From positions 1 through 56,787 of the forward strand of contig CAKTIM010000013.1 in assembly GCA_934565795.1 (NCBI GenBank): a stretch of 56,787 nt of DNA. Direction: 5' to 3'. Source of the DNA: an uncultured Oscillospiraceae bacterium. Its GTDB lineage: Bacteria; Bacillota; Clostridia; Oscillospirales; Oscillospiraceae. The notes beneath the pieces are model-generated. The model did no database searches. It was not told the DNA's origin and worked only from the letters and a program-made list of their open reading frames with translations. Below, in pieces: positions 1 through 7,788 of this stretch. The number at the start of each line of letters is the position of its first letter. Position 1 is the stretch's first letter. The position numbers and the translations under genes are program-made.

Positions 1-43
1 GCTTTGCTATGCACTAAAATAGAAATTTGGGAATCAGCTCATC

Positions 44-116
44 ATTTTGGTCTCAAGATGGAATGCTCCGAACGCAAAAATGGGGCTGCTGCAAAAACGA
101 TTTTTGCAACAGCCCC
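44..116. repeat. 73-base inverted repeat, left copy, containing a palindrome
   Basis: These 73 bases recur exactly, in reverse complement, as the last 73 bases of the window (56715-56787). Inside, 82-116 forms a long near-perfect hairpin: GGGGCTG and TGCAAAAA arms, one mismatch, and a two-base centre. No coding potential or transposase is visible. The form suggests a dispersed REP or MITE-like element, or a shared terminator hairpin. The full extent cannot be seen because the right copy runs to the window edge. Confidence 0.85.
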
Positions 117-200
117 GTTTTCTTGTATTATATCGCAATAAACGCAGATTTGCAAGCGCCGCTTTGAAATAATTCCACCGAAGTATGTGATATTCAACAC

Positions 201-233
201 AAAAAAACGGAGCAGCTCTACCAGAACTGCTCC
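201..233 (-). terminator. Intrinsic terminator of tRNA-Pro(GGG)
   Basis: Read on the minus strand, GGAGCAG pairs with CTGCTCC around an 11-base loop and is followed by G and seven T residues. It lies four bases past the tRNA CCA end. Confidence 0.85.
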
Positions 234-237
234 ATCT

Positions 238-314
238 TGGTCCGAGTGACTGGATTCGAACCAGCGGCCTCTTGAACCCCATTCAAGCGCGATACCAAAC
301 TTCGCCACACCCGG
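238..314 (-). tRNA. tRNA-Pro (anticodon GGG)
   Basis: Reads proline CCC codons. The cloverleaf folds fully: acceptor CCGGGTG pairs with CACTCGG with one G-T wobble, the D arm is GCGAAG...CGC, anticodon stem CTTGA/TCAAG encloses loop ATGGGGT (anticodon GGG), and the T arm has TTCGAAT. CCA is encoded. The D-arm sequence is identical to the tRNA-Pro(CGG) at 4397, so the two are paralogues flanking one gene cluster. Confidence 0.95.
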
Positions 315-353
315 ATATTCACTCTTTCAGTGCCGTCTCTCAACTGCCTGAGT

Positions 354-382
354 ATATTACCACACCTTGCCGGAAAATGCAA
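354..382 (-). promoter_or_regulatory. Promoter for tRNA-Pro(GGG)
   Basis: On the minus strand TTGCAT, a 17-base spacer and TAATAT lie about 40 bases upstream of the tRNA 5' end. Confidence 0.6.
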
Positions 383-402
383 GTGGTTTTTTCAAAAACG
401 GC

Positions 403-439
403 AAAAATTTTTAAGGTGACGGGGCTGCGGCCCCGTCAC
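403..439 (-). terminator. Terminator of the leftward thioesterase cluster
   Basis: GTGACGGGGC pairs with GCCCCGTCAC around a four-base loop, followed on the minus strand by an A/T-rich tract ending in TTTTT. The thioesterase stop codon lies inside the stem, so the gene ends directly on the terminator. Confidence 0.75.
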
Positions 440-888
440 TGTATATGCTTCACGTAGAATATGCCTGTAGCGCTGGCGCAGAGCGTCTGCGGCTCCTGCT
501 CGTTGCTGGCTTCGGCGCGGAGATGGAGCATGGTGCGGGTGACCGCATTTACGTGGAGGCGTACCATTGTTCGCTGGGTGGAAAGCAGCGGGTGATGGAA
601 TGTCACATTCAGCTGCACCGTGGGTGTAAGTGCTTTCCCCTCCGTCAGGCAGGTGGCCAGTGTGCCCATCGCCTGATCCATGATCGTACTGATGATTCCA
701 CCGTGAAGTGTTCCGTAGGGATTGCACATCCAAGGCTCCGTTTGGGCGAACAGAACGTAATCCCTGGATGCTTCATCGCAGCTGCCTGCCTGAAAATGCA
801 GCATGTCGCCGATGGAACCTGGTGCTCTTTTATGGAGGAGGGCAATACACGCATCCAGCGCCTGCGCCGCCTTATTCTCCGCGCTCAC
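436..888 (-). CDS. Hotdog-fold thioesterase (PaaI/YdiI-like)
   Basis: Predicted cytoplasmic acyl-CoA thioesterase of the hotdog family, about 150 residues. The active-site segment NPYGTLHGGIISTIMDQAMG is the PaaI-type N-G-x-x-HGG motif on the central helix; the next strands (TVQLNVTFHHPL) are typical of the fold. Reading continues upstream with no ATG that fits family length, so the likely start is the GTG at 888 (VSAENK), with AAGGTGG just before it. That start overlaps the end of the upstream zinc-protein gene by 17 bases, so the two are probably translated from one message. Substrate unknown; the neighbours give no clear pathway. Confidence 0.85.
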   Translation of the reverse strand: MSAENKAAQALDACIALLHKRAPGSIGDMLHFQAGSCDEASRDYVLFAQTEPWMCNPYGTLHGGIISTIMDQAMGTLATCLTEGKALTPTVQLNVTFHHPLLSTQRTMVRLHVNAVTRTMLHLRAEASNEQEPQTLCASATGIFYVKHIQ

Positions 889-1090
889 TGCTGACCACCT
901 TGCCGATATTCCACAGGTGCGCGACGGTTCGCTCCGCCTGTTCCTTCTCTGCCTCGTTGCTGTATTCCACGTACACGGTGTGGGCGCTGCAATCGGCGCA
1001 CTCCACCTGCACATTCCAGCCGCCCTCGTGCATCAGCATTCCGGCTCCCCGGCACAGGGGGCATTCCTCCAGCATAATGTATTCTTTCAT
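872..1090 (-). CDS. Small Lar-like zinc-ribbon protein
   Basis: 72-residue protein with a CPLC...CADC zinc ribbon, an acidic and aromatic stretch, and a helix ending AHLWN. This layout (CPxC, about 20 residues, CxxC, then a helix with a terminal WN) is that of the Lar restriction-alleviation family, which in phages and prophages modulates type I restriction, although most chromosomal members are uncharacterised. Start ATG at 1090 has GGAGAT six bases upstream. No restriction-modification genes are nearby, so the family name should not be read as function. It overlaps the thioesterase downstream and follows the DUF2344 gene by 11 bases, within one leftward operon. Confidence 0.7.
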   Translation of the reverse strand: MKEYIMLEECPLCRGAGMLMHEGGWNVQVECADCSAHTVYVEYSNEAEKEQAERTVAHLWNIGKVVSSERGE

Positions 1091-1101
1091 CTTGTAATCT
1101 C

Positions 1102-1761
1102 CTATCTGAAAATGTTTTCCTGAATATCGTAAATTTCTTCCCTGCGGCACGTCACATAGTCAGGGGCGGCATCTGGAAGGTATTTTTCAATCGCGACTGA
1201 AATCTGCATGGGATTCAGTGTCGGATTCTGGCAGCAGATACGCGCGGCGATCTCCAACGTGTGGGTGTTCGCTTCCCGGATTTGCAGAGTGCGGATCATG
1301 GGGATAATATTTTGCTCGGTATTGCCGGTTTTACTCTTCTTGGTAACCGTGACCTCCGGCTGGGAGAAAAGCGCCCCCATTGCCTTTGCTGCTCCCTGGG
1401 GGATTCCGGCGTCGTACTCCAGGGAAAGAATGCAGTCCAGGTAGGCAAGATACTTGATCTTCTGGCCGCCTGTGTATACCTCCCGGACGCGGATTCCCTC
1501 AACCAGCGCGTCATTCAGGCGGCGTCGGATATCCTCACAGGGGACGCCTTCGCCGTCCAGATCGAAATCCAGCAGTTCACAGCAGCTTTCGATGCCCACA
1601 GAAAGGGGCAGCGCGATTGACACGGATGGCCTGGGGTTGAAGCCCTGGGTGTGGGTCAGCGGAAGTCCTGCCCGCTTGAAGGAGCGCTGGAACACCCGCA
1701 TCAGATCCAGGTGAGAAATCCAGATGGCGTTTCCTTTCTTTTCAAACAGCAGCCTAGGCAT
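1102..1761 (-). CDS. DUF2344 / TIGR03936 radical-SAM-associated protein
   Basis: 219-residue protein beginning LLFEKKGNAIWISHLDLMRVFQRSFKRAGLPLTHTQGF-like sequence, diagnostic for DUF2344 (TIGR03936). In Clostridia this domain is encoded directly after, or fused to, a TIGR03960 radical SAM protein and is thought to act with it; the substrate is unknown. Here the genes are separate but overlap by eight bases, implying coupled translation and a 1:1 complex. No membrane segment or signal peptide. Length is normal for stand-alone members. Confidence 0.9.
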   Translation of the reverse strand: MPRLLFEKKGNAIWISHLDLMRVFQRSFKRAGLPLTHTQGFNPRPSVSIALPLSVGIESCCELLDFDLDGEGVPCEDIRRRLNDALVEGIRVREVYTGGQKIKYLAYLDCILSLEYDAGIPQGAAKAMGALFSQPEVTVTKKSKTGNTEQNIIPMIRTLQIREANTHTLEIAARICCQNPTLNPMQISVAIEKYLPDAAPDYVTCRREEIYDIQENIFR

Positions 1762-3589
1762 CGCAGGCCACCTCCTTCAGCAGTCCGTTTGCGCCGCAGC
1801 CCGCGCAGCCATGCCGGCAGTCCGGGGTCACCTGACTGTTGTAGGCGCGCCGCCGCTCCCGCAAAAGGAATCGTTTGCTGACGCCCACATCGATGGCGTC
1901 CCAGGGAAGCAGCTCCTCTTCGCCATAGCCGCGGGTGGTATAGAATTCCTCTGGGATGCCGCAGCGGACGAATGCGTCGTGCCAGATATCGTAGCGGAAG
2001 TATTCATCCCACCCGTCCAGCTTCGCGCCGTGGGCCACCGCATCCTCAATTACGGCGCAGAGTCGACGGTCACCCCGGGCAAACACAGCCTCCAGGCGGC
2101 TCAGTTCGGTGCTGTGATAATCGTACTCCACGGATTTGGAATAGAAATGCTCTTTCAGGAGCATGCAGCGCCGCAGGTACTCCTGGGGCGTGATCTGCGC
2201 CTCCCACTGAAACGGTGTGTGGGGCTTGGGAACAAAATACGCAGTGGCCACATGGACACGCAGGCCGCGCTTCTTGTTCACCGCATTCTCCCGCCAGGCC
2301 AGGATCACCTTATGCACCAGCTCGGCGATGCCCAGCACATCCTCATCCGTCTCGGTGGGCAGGCCAAGCATAAAATAGAGCTTTACATTATTCCACCCCC
2401 CCGCGAAGGCCTGGGCACAGGTGGAGAGAATTTCCTCCTCTTTCAAATTCTTGTTGATCACATCCCGCAGGCGCTGGGTTCCTGCCTCCGGGGCAAAGGT
2501 CAGTCCGCTTTTGCGGACGGCCTGTAGCTTTTCCATCAGTTCACGGGAAAAGTTGTCCGCCCGGAGGGAGGGCACCGACAGGCTGACGTGATTTGCCTCG
2601 CAGTATGGCAGCAGTTCGTCCGTCAGCTCCTTCAGTCCCCGGTAATCCGAGGTGGAGAGGCTGGACAGAGTGATCTCGTTGTTGCCAGAGTTTTCCAGCA
2701 TCTCCACTGCCTGCCGGTACAGCACCGGGGCGCTTTTGCGGCGCACCGGGCGGCAGCTGAAGCCCGCCTGGCAGAAGCGGCAGCCACGGATGCAGCTCCG
2801 GAAGATTTCCAGATTGGCCCGGTCGTGGACAATTTCCGTGGATGGGACGATCATCTCCGTGGGGAAATGCGCCTCGTCCAGATTTTCCACGATTCGCTTG
2901 GTAATCACCTCCGGCGCGCCCTCTTGGGGGATAACTGCCCGCAGCGTTCCATCAGGGTTATACTCGTGCACATAGAAGCTGGGCACATATACGCCCTGAA
3001 TTTTGGAAACCTCCCGCAGGAATGTATCCTTGCTCCAGCCCTCCCGCTTTGCCCTCTGGTAGAGGGAAACGATTTCCACCGTGCTGTCCTCTCCCTCGCC
3101 GATGGAGAAGAAGTCGATGAAATCCGCCAGCGGCTCCGGGTTGAAGGCGCATACGCCTCCGGCAAATACGATGTTTTTCAGCTCATGCCGGTCTCTGCTG
3201 TGGATGGGAACCCCGGCCAGGCCCAGCATATTCACAATGTTGGAATAGGACATTTCGTAGCCAATGGTAAACGCGATCATATCAAAATCGCGGACGGCAT
3301 CCTGGCTCTCCAGCGCCCACAGGGGCAAGTTGTATTTGCGCATCTGGGCCTCCATATCCCCCCAGGGGGCGAAAACCCGCTCGCACCACACACCGTCCAT
3401 GCGGTTCATCACGCCGTAGAGAATCCGCATTCCCACATTGGACATGCCGATCTCATAGGTGTCCGGGAAGCAAAACGCCACCCGCACATCCATCGCGTCC
3501 TTATCCTTCTTGATCTCTCCCCACTCGCCGCCGGTATAGCGGGCTGGCTTTTGCACCGTGGGGAGGATTCTCTTTTTCAGATCGGTCAT
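1754..3589 (-). CDS. TIGR03960 B12-binding-like radical SAM protein
   Basis: About 611 residues. The N-terminal third has the cobalamin-binding-like Rossmann domain seen in this family (DTYEIGMSNVGMRILYG, then AFTIGYEMSYSN). The central domain carries the radical-SAM 4Fe-4S motif in RSCIRGCRFCQAGF (C-x3-C-x2-C). A C-terminal MHC-like stretch, HGCAGCGANG, contributes further cysteines. Likely an S-adenosylmethionine radical enzyme acting on RNA or protein; the reaction for this family has not been assigned. The ATG at 3589 is chosen over an in-frame ATG nine codons earlier because AAGAGGT lies at the right distance. It starts five bases after the M50 peptidase stop, so the genes are co-transcribed. 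Confidence 0.9.
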   Translation of the reverse strand: MTDLKKRILPTVQKPARYTGGEWGEIKKDKDAMDVRVAFCFPDTYEIGMSNVGMRILYGVMNRMDGVWCERVFAPWGDMEAQMRKYNLPLWALESQDAVRDFDMIAFTIGYEMSYSNIVNMLGLAGVPIHSRDRHELKNIVFAGGVCAFNPEPLADFIDFFSIGEGEDSTVEIVSLYQRAKREGWSKDTFLREVSKIQGVYVPSFYVHEYNPDGTLRAVIPQEGAPEVITKRIVENLDEAHFPTEMIVPSTEIVHDRANLEIFRSCIRGCRFCQAGFSCRPVRRKSAPVLYRQAVEMLENSGNNEITLSSLSTSDYRGLKELTDELLPYCEANHVSLSVPSLRADNFSRELMEKLQAVRKSGLTFAPEAGTQRLRDVINKNLKEEEILSTCAQAFAGGWNNVKLYFMLGLPTETDEDVLGIAELVHKVILAWRENAVNKKRGLRVHVATAYFVPKPHTPFQWEAQITPQEYLRRCMLLKEHFYSKSVEYDYHSTELSRLEAVFARGDRRLCAVIEDAVAHGAKLDGWDEYFRYDIWHDAFVRCGIPEEFYTTRGYGEEELLPWDAIDVGVSKRFLLRERRRAYNSQVTPDCRHGCAGCGANGLLKEVACDA

Positions 3590-3593
3590 AGGT

Positions 3594-4067
3594 TTACCTC
3601 TTAGAATATAGTGCACCTATTGTACTATTTGTTTTCCCGCTTTGCAAGGAATTTTTCCGCGTCTGCCACAAAAAGCGGATACAGCTCAATGCTCTGCCTC
3701 CGTCCAGCTTTCCCAGGGGGAGCAGGTTGTACATCCCCTGAACGAGGCCGCACAGGGCAAGCTGAGGGTATACCCTGGCAAACGCCAGCACGGAAAGGCT
3801 TGCCCCAGGCCCCGCCAGCAGGCAGACCAGCCGCTTGCCGGCAGGCAGCGCCGACGCATGCATTTTCGCTCCACGCAGCGAGAATTCCAGGCAGGAGATT
3901 TCTCCCCCCAGCAGTCGGACGGCCAGATAATGTCCCATTTCGTGAAATATGGCCGCCAGGAAATACGCCGCCACCCACCGCAGCGGAAGCATCAGCAGCA
4001 GAATGGCCGCCAGAAAGCAGAAACCATAGTCAAAATAAATCCGCTTCTGCAATGCAAAGCACCTCAT
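3594..4067 (-). CDS. M50-family membrane zinc metallopeptidase
   Basis: 157 residues, mostly hydrophobic. HEMGH at about residue 42 is the HExxH zinc site, LLAGPGASL the conserved GPG turn, and NLLPLGKLDGGRAL the third-ligand motif (LDG). These are features of site-2-type intramembrane proteases such as SpoIVFB. It is shorter than SpoIVFB and has no CBS or PDZ domain. An alternative TTG start at 4052 has a better-placed GAGGTG. Role uncertain: sporulation or regulated membrane proteolysis are both possible. The last codons overlap the ribosome site of the downstream radical SAM gene. Confidence 0.85.
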   Translation of the reverse strand: MRCFALQKRIYFDYGFCFLAAILLLMLPLRWVAAYFLAAIFHEMGHYLAVRLLGGEISCLEFSLRGAKMHASALPAGKRLVCLLAGPGASLSVLAFARVYPQLALCGLVQGMYNLLPLGKLDGGRALSCIRFLWQTRKNSLQSGKTNSTIGALYSKR

Positions 4068-4281
4068 GCAGAAAATAACCTACCGCTTGATACAGGTTCT
4101 CTGACCGCCTCACCTGATTCCAATGCCCATCCAGCGCTGCGGCAGCCCGATAAAACGCCGGAAAGGACGTTGCCTCTGCGCAGTAATACTTCCACCCGTA
4201 ATACGCAAACAGCGCAAAAAATGCCGCCGCCAGGACAAGCGCTGCCGTCTCCCTGCGCCCATCGATAGACCGTTCCCTCAT
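4030..4281 (-). CDS. Small membrane-anchored protein of unknown function
   Basis: 83 residues: short basic N-terminus (MRERSIDGRRET), one transmembrane helix at about residues 12-32 (ALVLAAAFFALFAYYGW), then a soluble tail of about 50 residues. ATG at 4281 is preferred to one at 4299 because GAGGTGAT precedes it. It overlaps the M50 peptidase by 38 bases on the same strand, which fits a partner or accessory protein of the protease. I do not recognise the family. Confidence 0.6.
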   Translation of the reverse strand: MRERSIDGRRETAALVLAAAFFALFAYYGWKYYCAEATSFPAFYRAAAALDGHWNQVRRSENLYQAVGYFLHEVLCIAEADLF

Positions 4282-4355
4282 TCCTATCACCTCATACATT
4301 CCTATGAAGTTGGTAAGCGCTAAAATACCATGTCAGGAAAATGGCTGCGAAGCAC

Positions 4356-4384
4356 TTGACATTTGCCATTTCTTTCATTATAAT
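4356..4384 (+). promoter_or_regulatory. Consensus sigma-A promoter for tRNA-Pro(CGG)
   Basis: TTGACA, exactly 17 bases, TATAAT: a perfect consensus, ending 12 bases before the tRNA. This is strong support for a housekeeping promoter. Confidence 0.92.
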
Positions 4385-4396
4385 GGGTACCGCTAA

Positions 4397-4473
4397 CGGG
4401 GTGTGGCGAAGTTTGGTATCGCGCATGGTTCGGGACCATGAGGCCGCGGGTTCAAGTCCCGCCACTCCGACCA
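4397..4473 (+). tRNA. tRNA-Pro (anticodon CGG)
   Basis: Reads proline CCG codons. Acceptor CGGGGTG pairs fully with CACTCCG; anticodon stem CATGG/CCATG encloses TTCGGGA (anticodon CGG); T arm GCGGG-TTCAAGT-CCCGC. CCA is encoded. The D arm is identical to the tRNA-Pro(GGG) at 238. Confidence 0.95.
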
Positions 4474-4475
4474 AG

Positions 4476-4511
4476 GGTTCTCTGAAACGACAGTTTCGGA
4501 GAGCCTTTTTT
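4476..4511 (+). terminator. Terminator of tRNA-Pro(CGG)
   Basis: GGTTCTCTGAAAC pairs with GTTTCGGAGAGCC (one wobble) around four bases, followed by six T residues, three bases after the tRNA. Confidence 0.9.
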
Positions 4512-4634
4512 GTTTATGTATGTTGACGTGACTGAATTGTATGGACGGATTAATTCTGTTCCCATTGAAACAAAAGAAAGCCATATTTCTTTTGCAGCTC
4601 TGAAATAATTCCGCCCCTGTGATTGAGAAAGGGA

Positions 4635-4664
4635 TTGTCCTTTGGCTTTGGAATGTGGTATAAT
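4635..4664 (+). promoter_or_regulatory. Promoter of the lipoprotein gene
   Basis: TTGTCC, 18 bases, TATAAT, ending 22 bases before the start codon at 4686. Confidence 0.65.
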
Positions 4665-4685
4665 ACAAAAAAGGATGTGACAGAT

Positions 4686-5900
4686 ATGAGAATCAGAGGG
4701 AGCGTTACGTCGGTTGACAGGTGCAATTGGGCGGTAAGAGCTGGGGAAATTGTTGCAGTTTTGGCTGTACTGAGTTTATTCCTGTGTGCCTGTGCTGCGC
4801 CTGGGGTGGGGGAGGAGCAGAGCATTCGGAGAAGGTGCCGGGAGATTGTTTCTCTTTACCGCGACCTTTATGACGGGGCGCAAAAGCAGCAGCCTGCGGA
4901 CAGGTGGGAGGAGCAGACCCTGTCCCAGCAGAGCATTGATGCCATTGAGAATCGTCTGCTGGAAAAGGGGCTGGATATGATTGATTCCAGCGCGGATTGC
5001 CCAAGTTATTTTGTAAATTCTGACCATTTTTATCAGTTCTGGGAGGCGATGCAGCGGGGTGAGAATGCCAGCCAGGAGATCATTGCGATCCGCGCCTCCG
5101 GCGCACTGTCCTACCGTCTGCTTCGCCACCAGGATGGGGTCACCTATATATACAGCTTAATCAGCTCTTTGGATGGAACAGAGGATGCGGATTATGAAAT
5201 GCACCAGGTTTACGGCGCGGAATTGACGGAGCAGGGGAACTTCTATTATCGAATCAACCCGGAGGATGATCCGCACTATGCAAACTACGCCCGTATCCGT
5301 CTAAAAAAGCCGGATCAGGCGCTGTGGGAGCTGTATTCCAAATACATTTTGGCAGGCGGGTATACGGCGACCAACATTTTCCTGACGGATTGGACGGAGG
5401 CGGATTTTACAAAGCTCTGCTTTAACGATGTCTGGGAATACCTATACCGCTATCGCAGCGGGACGCAGTTCTGGCCGGACGGCTGTGACTACGATAAGAG
5501 CCGTAACTGCTACTTGATCCCGGCAACCGAATTTGAATCGGCGGTGCTTCCGTTCTTTAAGCTGGACGTCCAAGCCCTGCGGGAGCTGGCGGACTATGAC
5601 GCACAGACGGATTGCTACCCCTGGCGGCAGGTTGAGAGCAACGACTATGCGTTTTACCTGACCTACTATACCATCGAGCCGGAGGTCACGTCCTGCCAAA
5701 CCAACGCGGATGGGACGCTGGCGCTGACGGTTCAGGCGCGCTGCACCGACCTGGGCATCGACTGCCTGTTCTCCCATGAGGTGACGGTGCGTCCCCTGGC
5801 GGACGCCGGCTTCCAGTTCGTCGGAAACAGGGTTCTCACCCAGACCGAGAAGGGGCTGCCCTATTGTGAACCGAGATTGACCTGGGATATCGCAGGTTAA
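4686..5900 (+). CDS. Predicted lipoprotein of unknown function
   Basis: About 404 residues. The N-terminus has a hydrophobic segment ending LSLFLCAC, a lipobox-like site for lipid attachment on the outer face of the membrane. The rest is soluble, rich in Tyr, Asp and Glu, with no motif I recognise. ATG at 4686 is chosen because AAGGATG precedes it and because it places the signal sequence properly; an in-frame ATG 21 codons earlier lies within the promoter. The next gene, a nitroreductase, begins 21 bases later with its own ribosome site, so they may be co-transcribed, but the functions do not suggest a joint role. Confidence 0.75.
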   Translation: MRIRGSVTSVDRCNWAVRAGEIVAVLAVLSLFLCACAAPGVGEEQSIRRRCREIVSLYRDLYDGAQKQQPADRWEEQTLSQQSIDAIENRLLEKGLDMIDSSADCPSYFVNSDHFYQFWEAMQRGENASQEIIAIRASGALSYRLLRHQDGVTYIYSLISSLDGTEDADYEMHQVYGAELTEQGNFYYRINPEDDPHYANYARIRLKKPDQALWELYSKYILAGGYTATNIFLTDWTEADFTKLCFNDVWEYLYRYRSGTQFWPDGCDYDKSRNCYLIPATEFESAVLPFFKLDVQALRELADYDAQTDCYPWRQVESNDYAFYLTYYTIEPEVTSCQTNADGTLALTVQARCTDLGIDCLFSHEVTVRPLADAGFQFVGNRVLTQTEKGLPYCEPRLTWDIAG

Positions 5901-5921
5901 AAAATGTAAAGGAGAAGAACG

Positions 5922-6440
5922 ATGCAAGACTTTTTGAAACTGGCGCAGGAGCGCTACTCTGTCCGAAAGTATCAGTCCACCCCGGTGGAGCAGGAGAAGA
6001 TCGACAGCATCCTTGCCGCCGCCAGCCTTGCCCCCACCGCATGCAACAATCAGCCGCAGAAGATCTACGTGGTCACCAGCGAGGCTGCCCGCAAGGCGCT
6101 GGCAGAGGTGACGCCCTGCACCTTCGGCGCGCCGGTGGTTTTTGTAATCGGCTATGACAAATCCCGCAGCGCAAAAGGGATGATTTACGAGGGCTATGAT
6201 TTTGGCAATACCGACGCGGCCATCGTCTGCACCCACATGATGCTGGAGGCGACGGCCCTGGGCCTGGGCACCTGCTGGGTGGGATATTTCAACGAGGAAA
6301 AGGTGAAGGCCGCCCTGGGCCTGCCGGAGGATGTTTGCATCCGCAATCTGCTGCCCACCGGCTATGCGGCGGAGAATTCCGTCCCGGCCAAGGGCCACAC
6401 CAGCTGCCGGGAGGCAGGGGAGATGGTGGCGTATCTGTGA
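5922..6440 (+). CDS. Nitroreductase-family flavoprotein
   Basis: 172-residue FMN-dependent oxidoreductase. N-terminal ERYSVRKYQSTPV is the FMN phosphate-binding RRSxR-type segment; AASLAPTACNNQPQKIYVV and the later GLGTCWVGYFNEEKV are conserved in short clostridial nitroreductases. Members reduce nitro groups, quinones or flavins with NAD(P)H, usually as homodimers; the physiological substrate is not predictable here. Start ATG has AAGGAGAAG at suitable distance. Full length for the short subfamily. Confidence 0.92.
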   Translation: MQDFLKLAQERYSVRKYQSTPVEQEKIDSILAAASLAPTACNNQPQKIYVVTSEAARKALAEVTPCTFGAPVVFVIGYDKSRSAKGMIYEGYDFGNTDAAIVCTHMMLEATALGLGTCWVGYFNEEKVKAALGLPEDVCIRNLLPTGYAAENSVPAKGHTSCREAGEMVAYL

Positions 6441-6484
6441 CGAATCCGCCAAAATAGAAACCGATTGTTTGGAAGAAATGTGAA

Positions 6485-6513
6485 TTGAAACCCGGCGCTT
6501 CGTGCTGTAATAT
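6485..6513 (+). promoter_or_regulatory. Promoter of the mannan locus (GH5 gene)
   Basis: TTGAAA, 17 bases, TAATAT, directly upstream of a perfect palindrome at 6524-6541 and the GH5 gene. Confidence 0.7.
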
Positions 6514-6523
6514 GGAATCAGCT

Positions 6524-6541
6524 TCCGAAAACCTTTTCGGA
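6524..6541 (+). promoter_or_regulatory. Perfect 18-bp palindrome at the GH5 promoter
   Basis: TCCGAAAACCTTTTCGGA is a complete dyad starting 11 bases after the -10 box, so it overlaps the expected transcription start and early leader. It could be a repressor operator or an RNA hairpin; it has no T-run, so a terminator is unlikely. The GG of its right arm also sits near the ribosome site. Confidence 0.5.
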
Positions 6542-6570
6542 GTATTTATTCTATGGAAAACAGGAGAAAA

Positions 6571-7737
6571 ATGATGAAGCAGACCCGGTTGATCATGTTG
6601 GCGGCTGCCCTGGTTGTTATTGCGGCCCTATCCCTTGCTGCACCGCGTGAGCGGATGGCGAGTGCACAGCCCGTCTGCCTGTCGTCAATGGAGGAGCAGG
6701 AGGAGAGTATGAGCGCACTGGAATTTGCTGCGGCAATGAAAATCGGCTGGAACCTGGGCAATACCTTCGATGCCCCCGGCGGGGAAACGGCATGGGGGAA
6801 CCCGGTAACGACAAAGGAGCTGCTTCAGCTCGTCAAGGAGCTGGGCTTTGAAACCATTCGGATTCCGATCTCCTGGGGAAAGCATGTTTCCGCCGCCCCG
6901 GATTACAAAATCGATCCTGATTTTCTGGAACGGGTGGATACCGTGGTGAATCAGGCGCTGGAGGCCGGGCTGTACGTGGTTATCAATTCCCACCACGACA
7001 ACGAGCTGTATATGCCGACCCCAGAAAATGCGGACAACGCCCGGCAGTATCTCGACGCGATCTGGACGCAGGTAGCAACCAACTTTGCCGACCGGGATCA
7101 TAAGCTGGTATTTGAAACCATGAATGAGCCCCGGGTGACAGGCGTGCCCTATGAATGGAACATCGACACCCAGAACCCGGCATGCATGGCGGCGATCGAG
7201 GTCGTGAACCAGCTAAATCAGGCGGCGCTGGATGCCATCCGCCGGACGGGCGGGAGGAATGCGGATCGGTTTGTGATCGTGTCCGTGTATGCGGGCAGCC
7301 CAAATTCCGCCATGATCGGCGCGTTCCACCTGCCGGAGGACAGCGTGGATGACCGCCTGATCCTTTCCCTGCACGCCTATACGCCCTACGCCTTCGCGCT
7401 GGACATCCATTCCGGCGATGATGACTTTGGAAAGACGGACGAAAGCGAGATCAGGAACCTGATCCGAAACGTAAGCTATCGGTATGTGAGAAAGGGCATC
7501 CCCGTGATTTTTGACGAAATGGGCTGCCTGGATAAGAACAACCCGGACGACCGCTATGCCTGGTGCGTCACCTTTGTTTCGGCGGCCAGGGAGAATGGGA
7601 TCCCCTGCCTGTGGTGGGACAACGGCTATATCAGCGGCAGCGGAGAGAAATTTGCGCTGATCGACCGAAGGAATCTGCGCGTCTATGAGCAGTCGCAGAG
7701 CGTCCTTCAGGGCCTGATGGACGGAATCACGGGATAA
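6571..7737 (+). CDS. Secreted GH5 endo-glycanase
   Basis: About 389 residues. Signal peptide (KQTRLIMLAAALVVIAALSLAA, cut near ASA-Q), then a GH5 TIM barrel. GWNLGNTFDAP marks strand 1; RIPISWGKH strand 2; NSHHDNE strand 3; the acid/base Glu is in FETMNEPR (about residue 184) and the nucleophile Glu in VIFDEMG (about 316). GH5 enzymes of this type cut beta-1,4-glucans, xyloglucan or mannans; the neighbouring GH26, GH36, CE2 and CE17 genes favour a glucomannan or mannan substrate. AGGAG lies just before ATG codons at 6571 and 6574; another in-frame ATG at 6553 is less well placed. First gene of the locus. Confidence 0.9.
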   Translation: MMKQTRLIMLAAALVVIAALSLAAPRERMASAQPVCLSSMEEQEESMSALEFAAAMKIGWNLGNTFDAPGGETAWGNPVTTKELLQLVKELGFETIRIPISWGKHVSAAPDYKIDPDFLERVDTVVNQALEAGLYVVINSHHDNELYMPTPENADNARQYLDAIWTQVATNFADRDHKLVFETMNEPRVTGVPYEWNIDTQNPACMAAIEVVNQLNQAALDAIRRTGGRNADRFVIVSVYAGSPNSAMIGAFHLPEDSVDDRLILSLHAYTPYAFALDIHSGDDDFGKTDESEIRNLIRNVSYRYVRKGIPVIFDEMGCLDKNNPDDRYAWCVTFVSAARENGIPCLWWDNGYISGSGEKFALIDRRNLRVYEQSQSVLQGLMDGITG

Positions 7738-7744
7738 ATTATAG

Positions 7745-7770
7745 ATCGCCCCGGCAGCGTCCGGGGCGAT
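7745..7770 (+). other. Intergenic GC-rich hairpin
   Basis: ATCGCCCCGG pairs perfectly with CCGGGGCGAT around six bases between the GH5 and GH36 genes. No T-run follows, so it is more likely an RNA-stability or weak termination structure that uncouples the two genes than a full terminator. Confidence 0.5.
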
Positions 7771-7788
7771 TATCGAATGGAGAGAATT

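Noticed and set aside
3594..4067. Possible frameshift near the end of the M50 peptidase (a second frame continues after LDGG)
   Set aside because: The original frame reaches a stop that neatly overlaps the next gene's ribosome site, and the LDG motif is intact in it.
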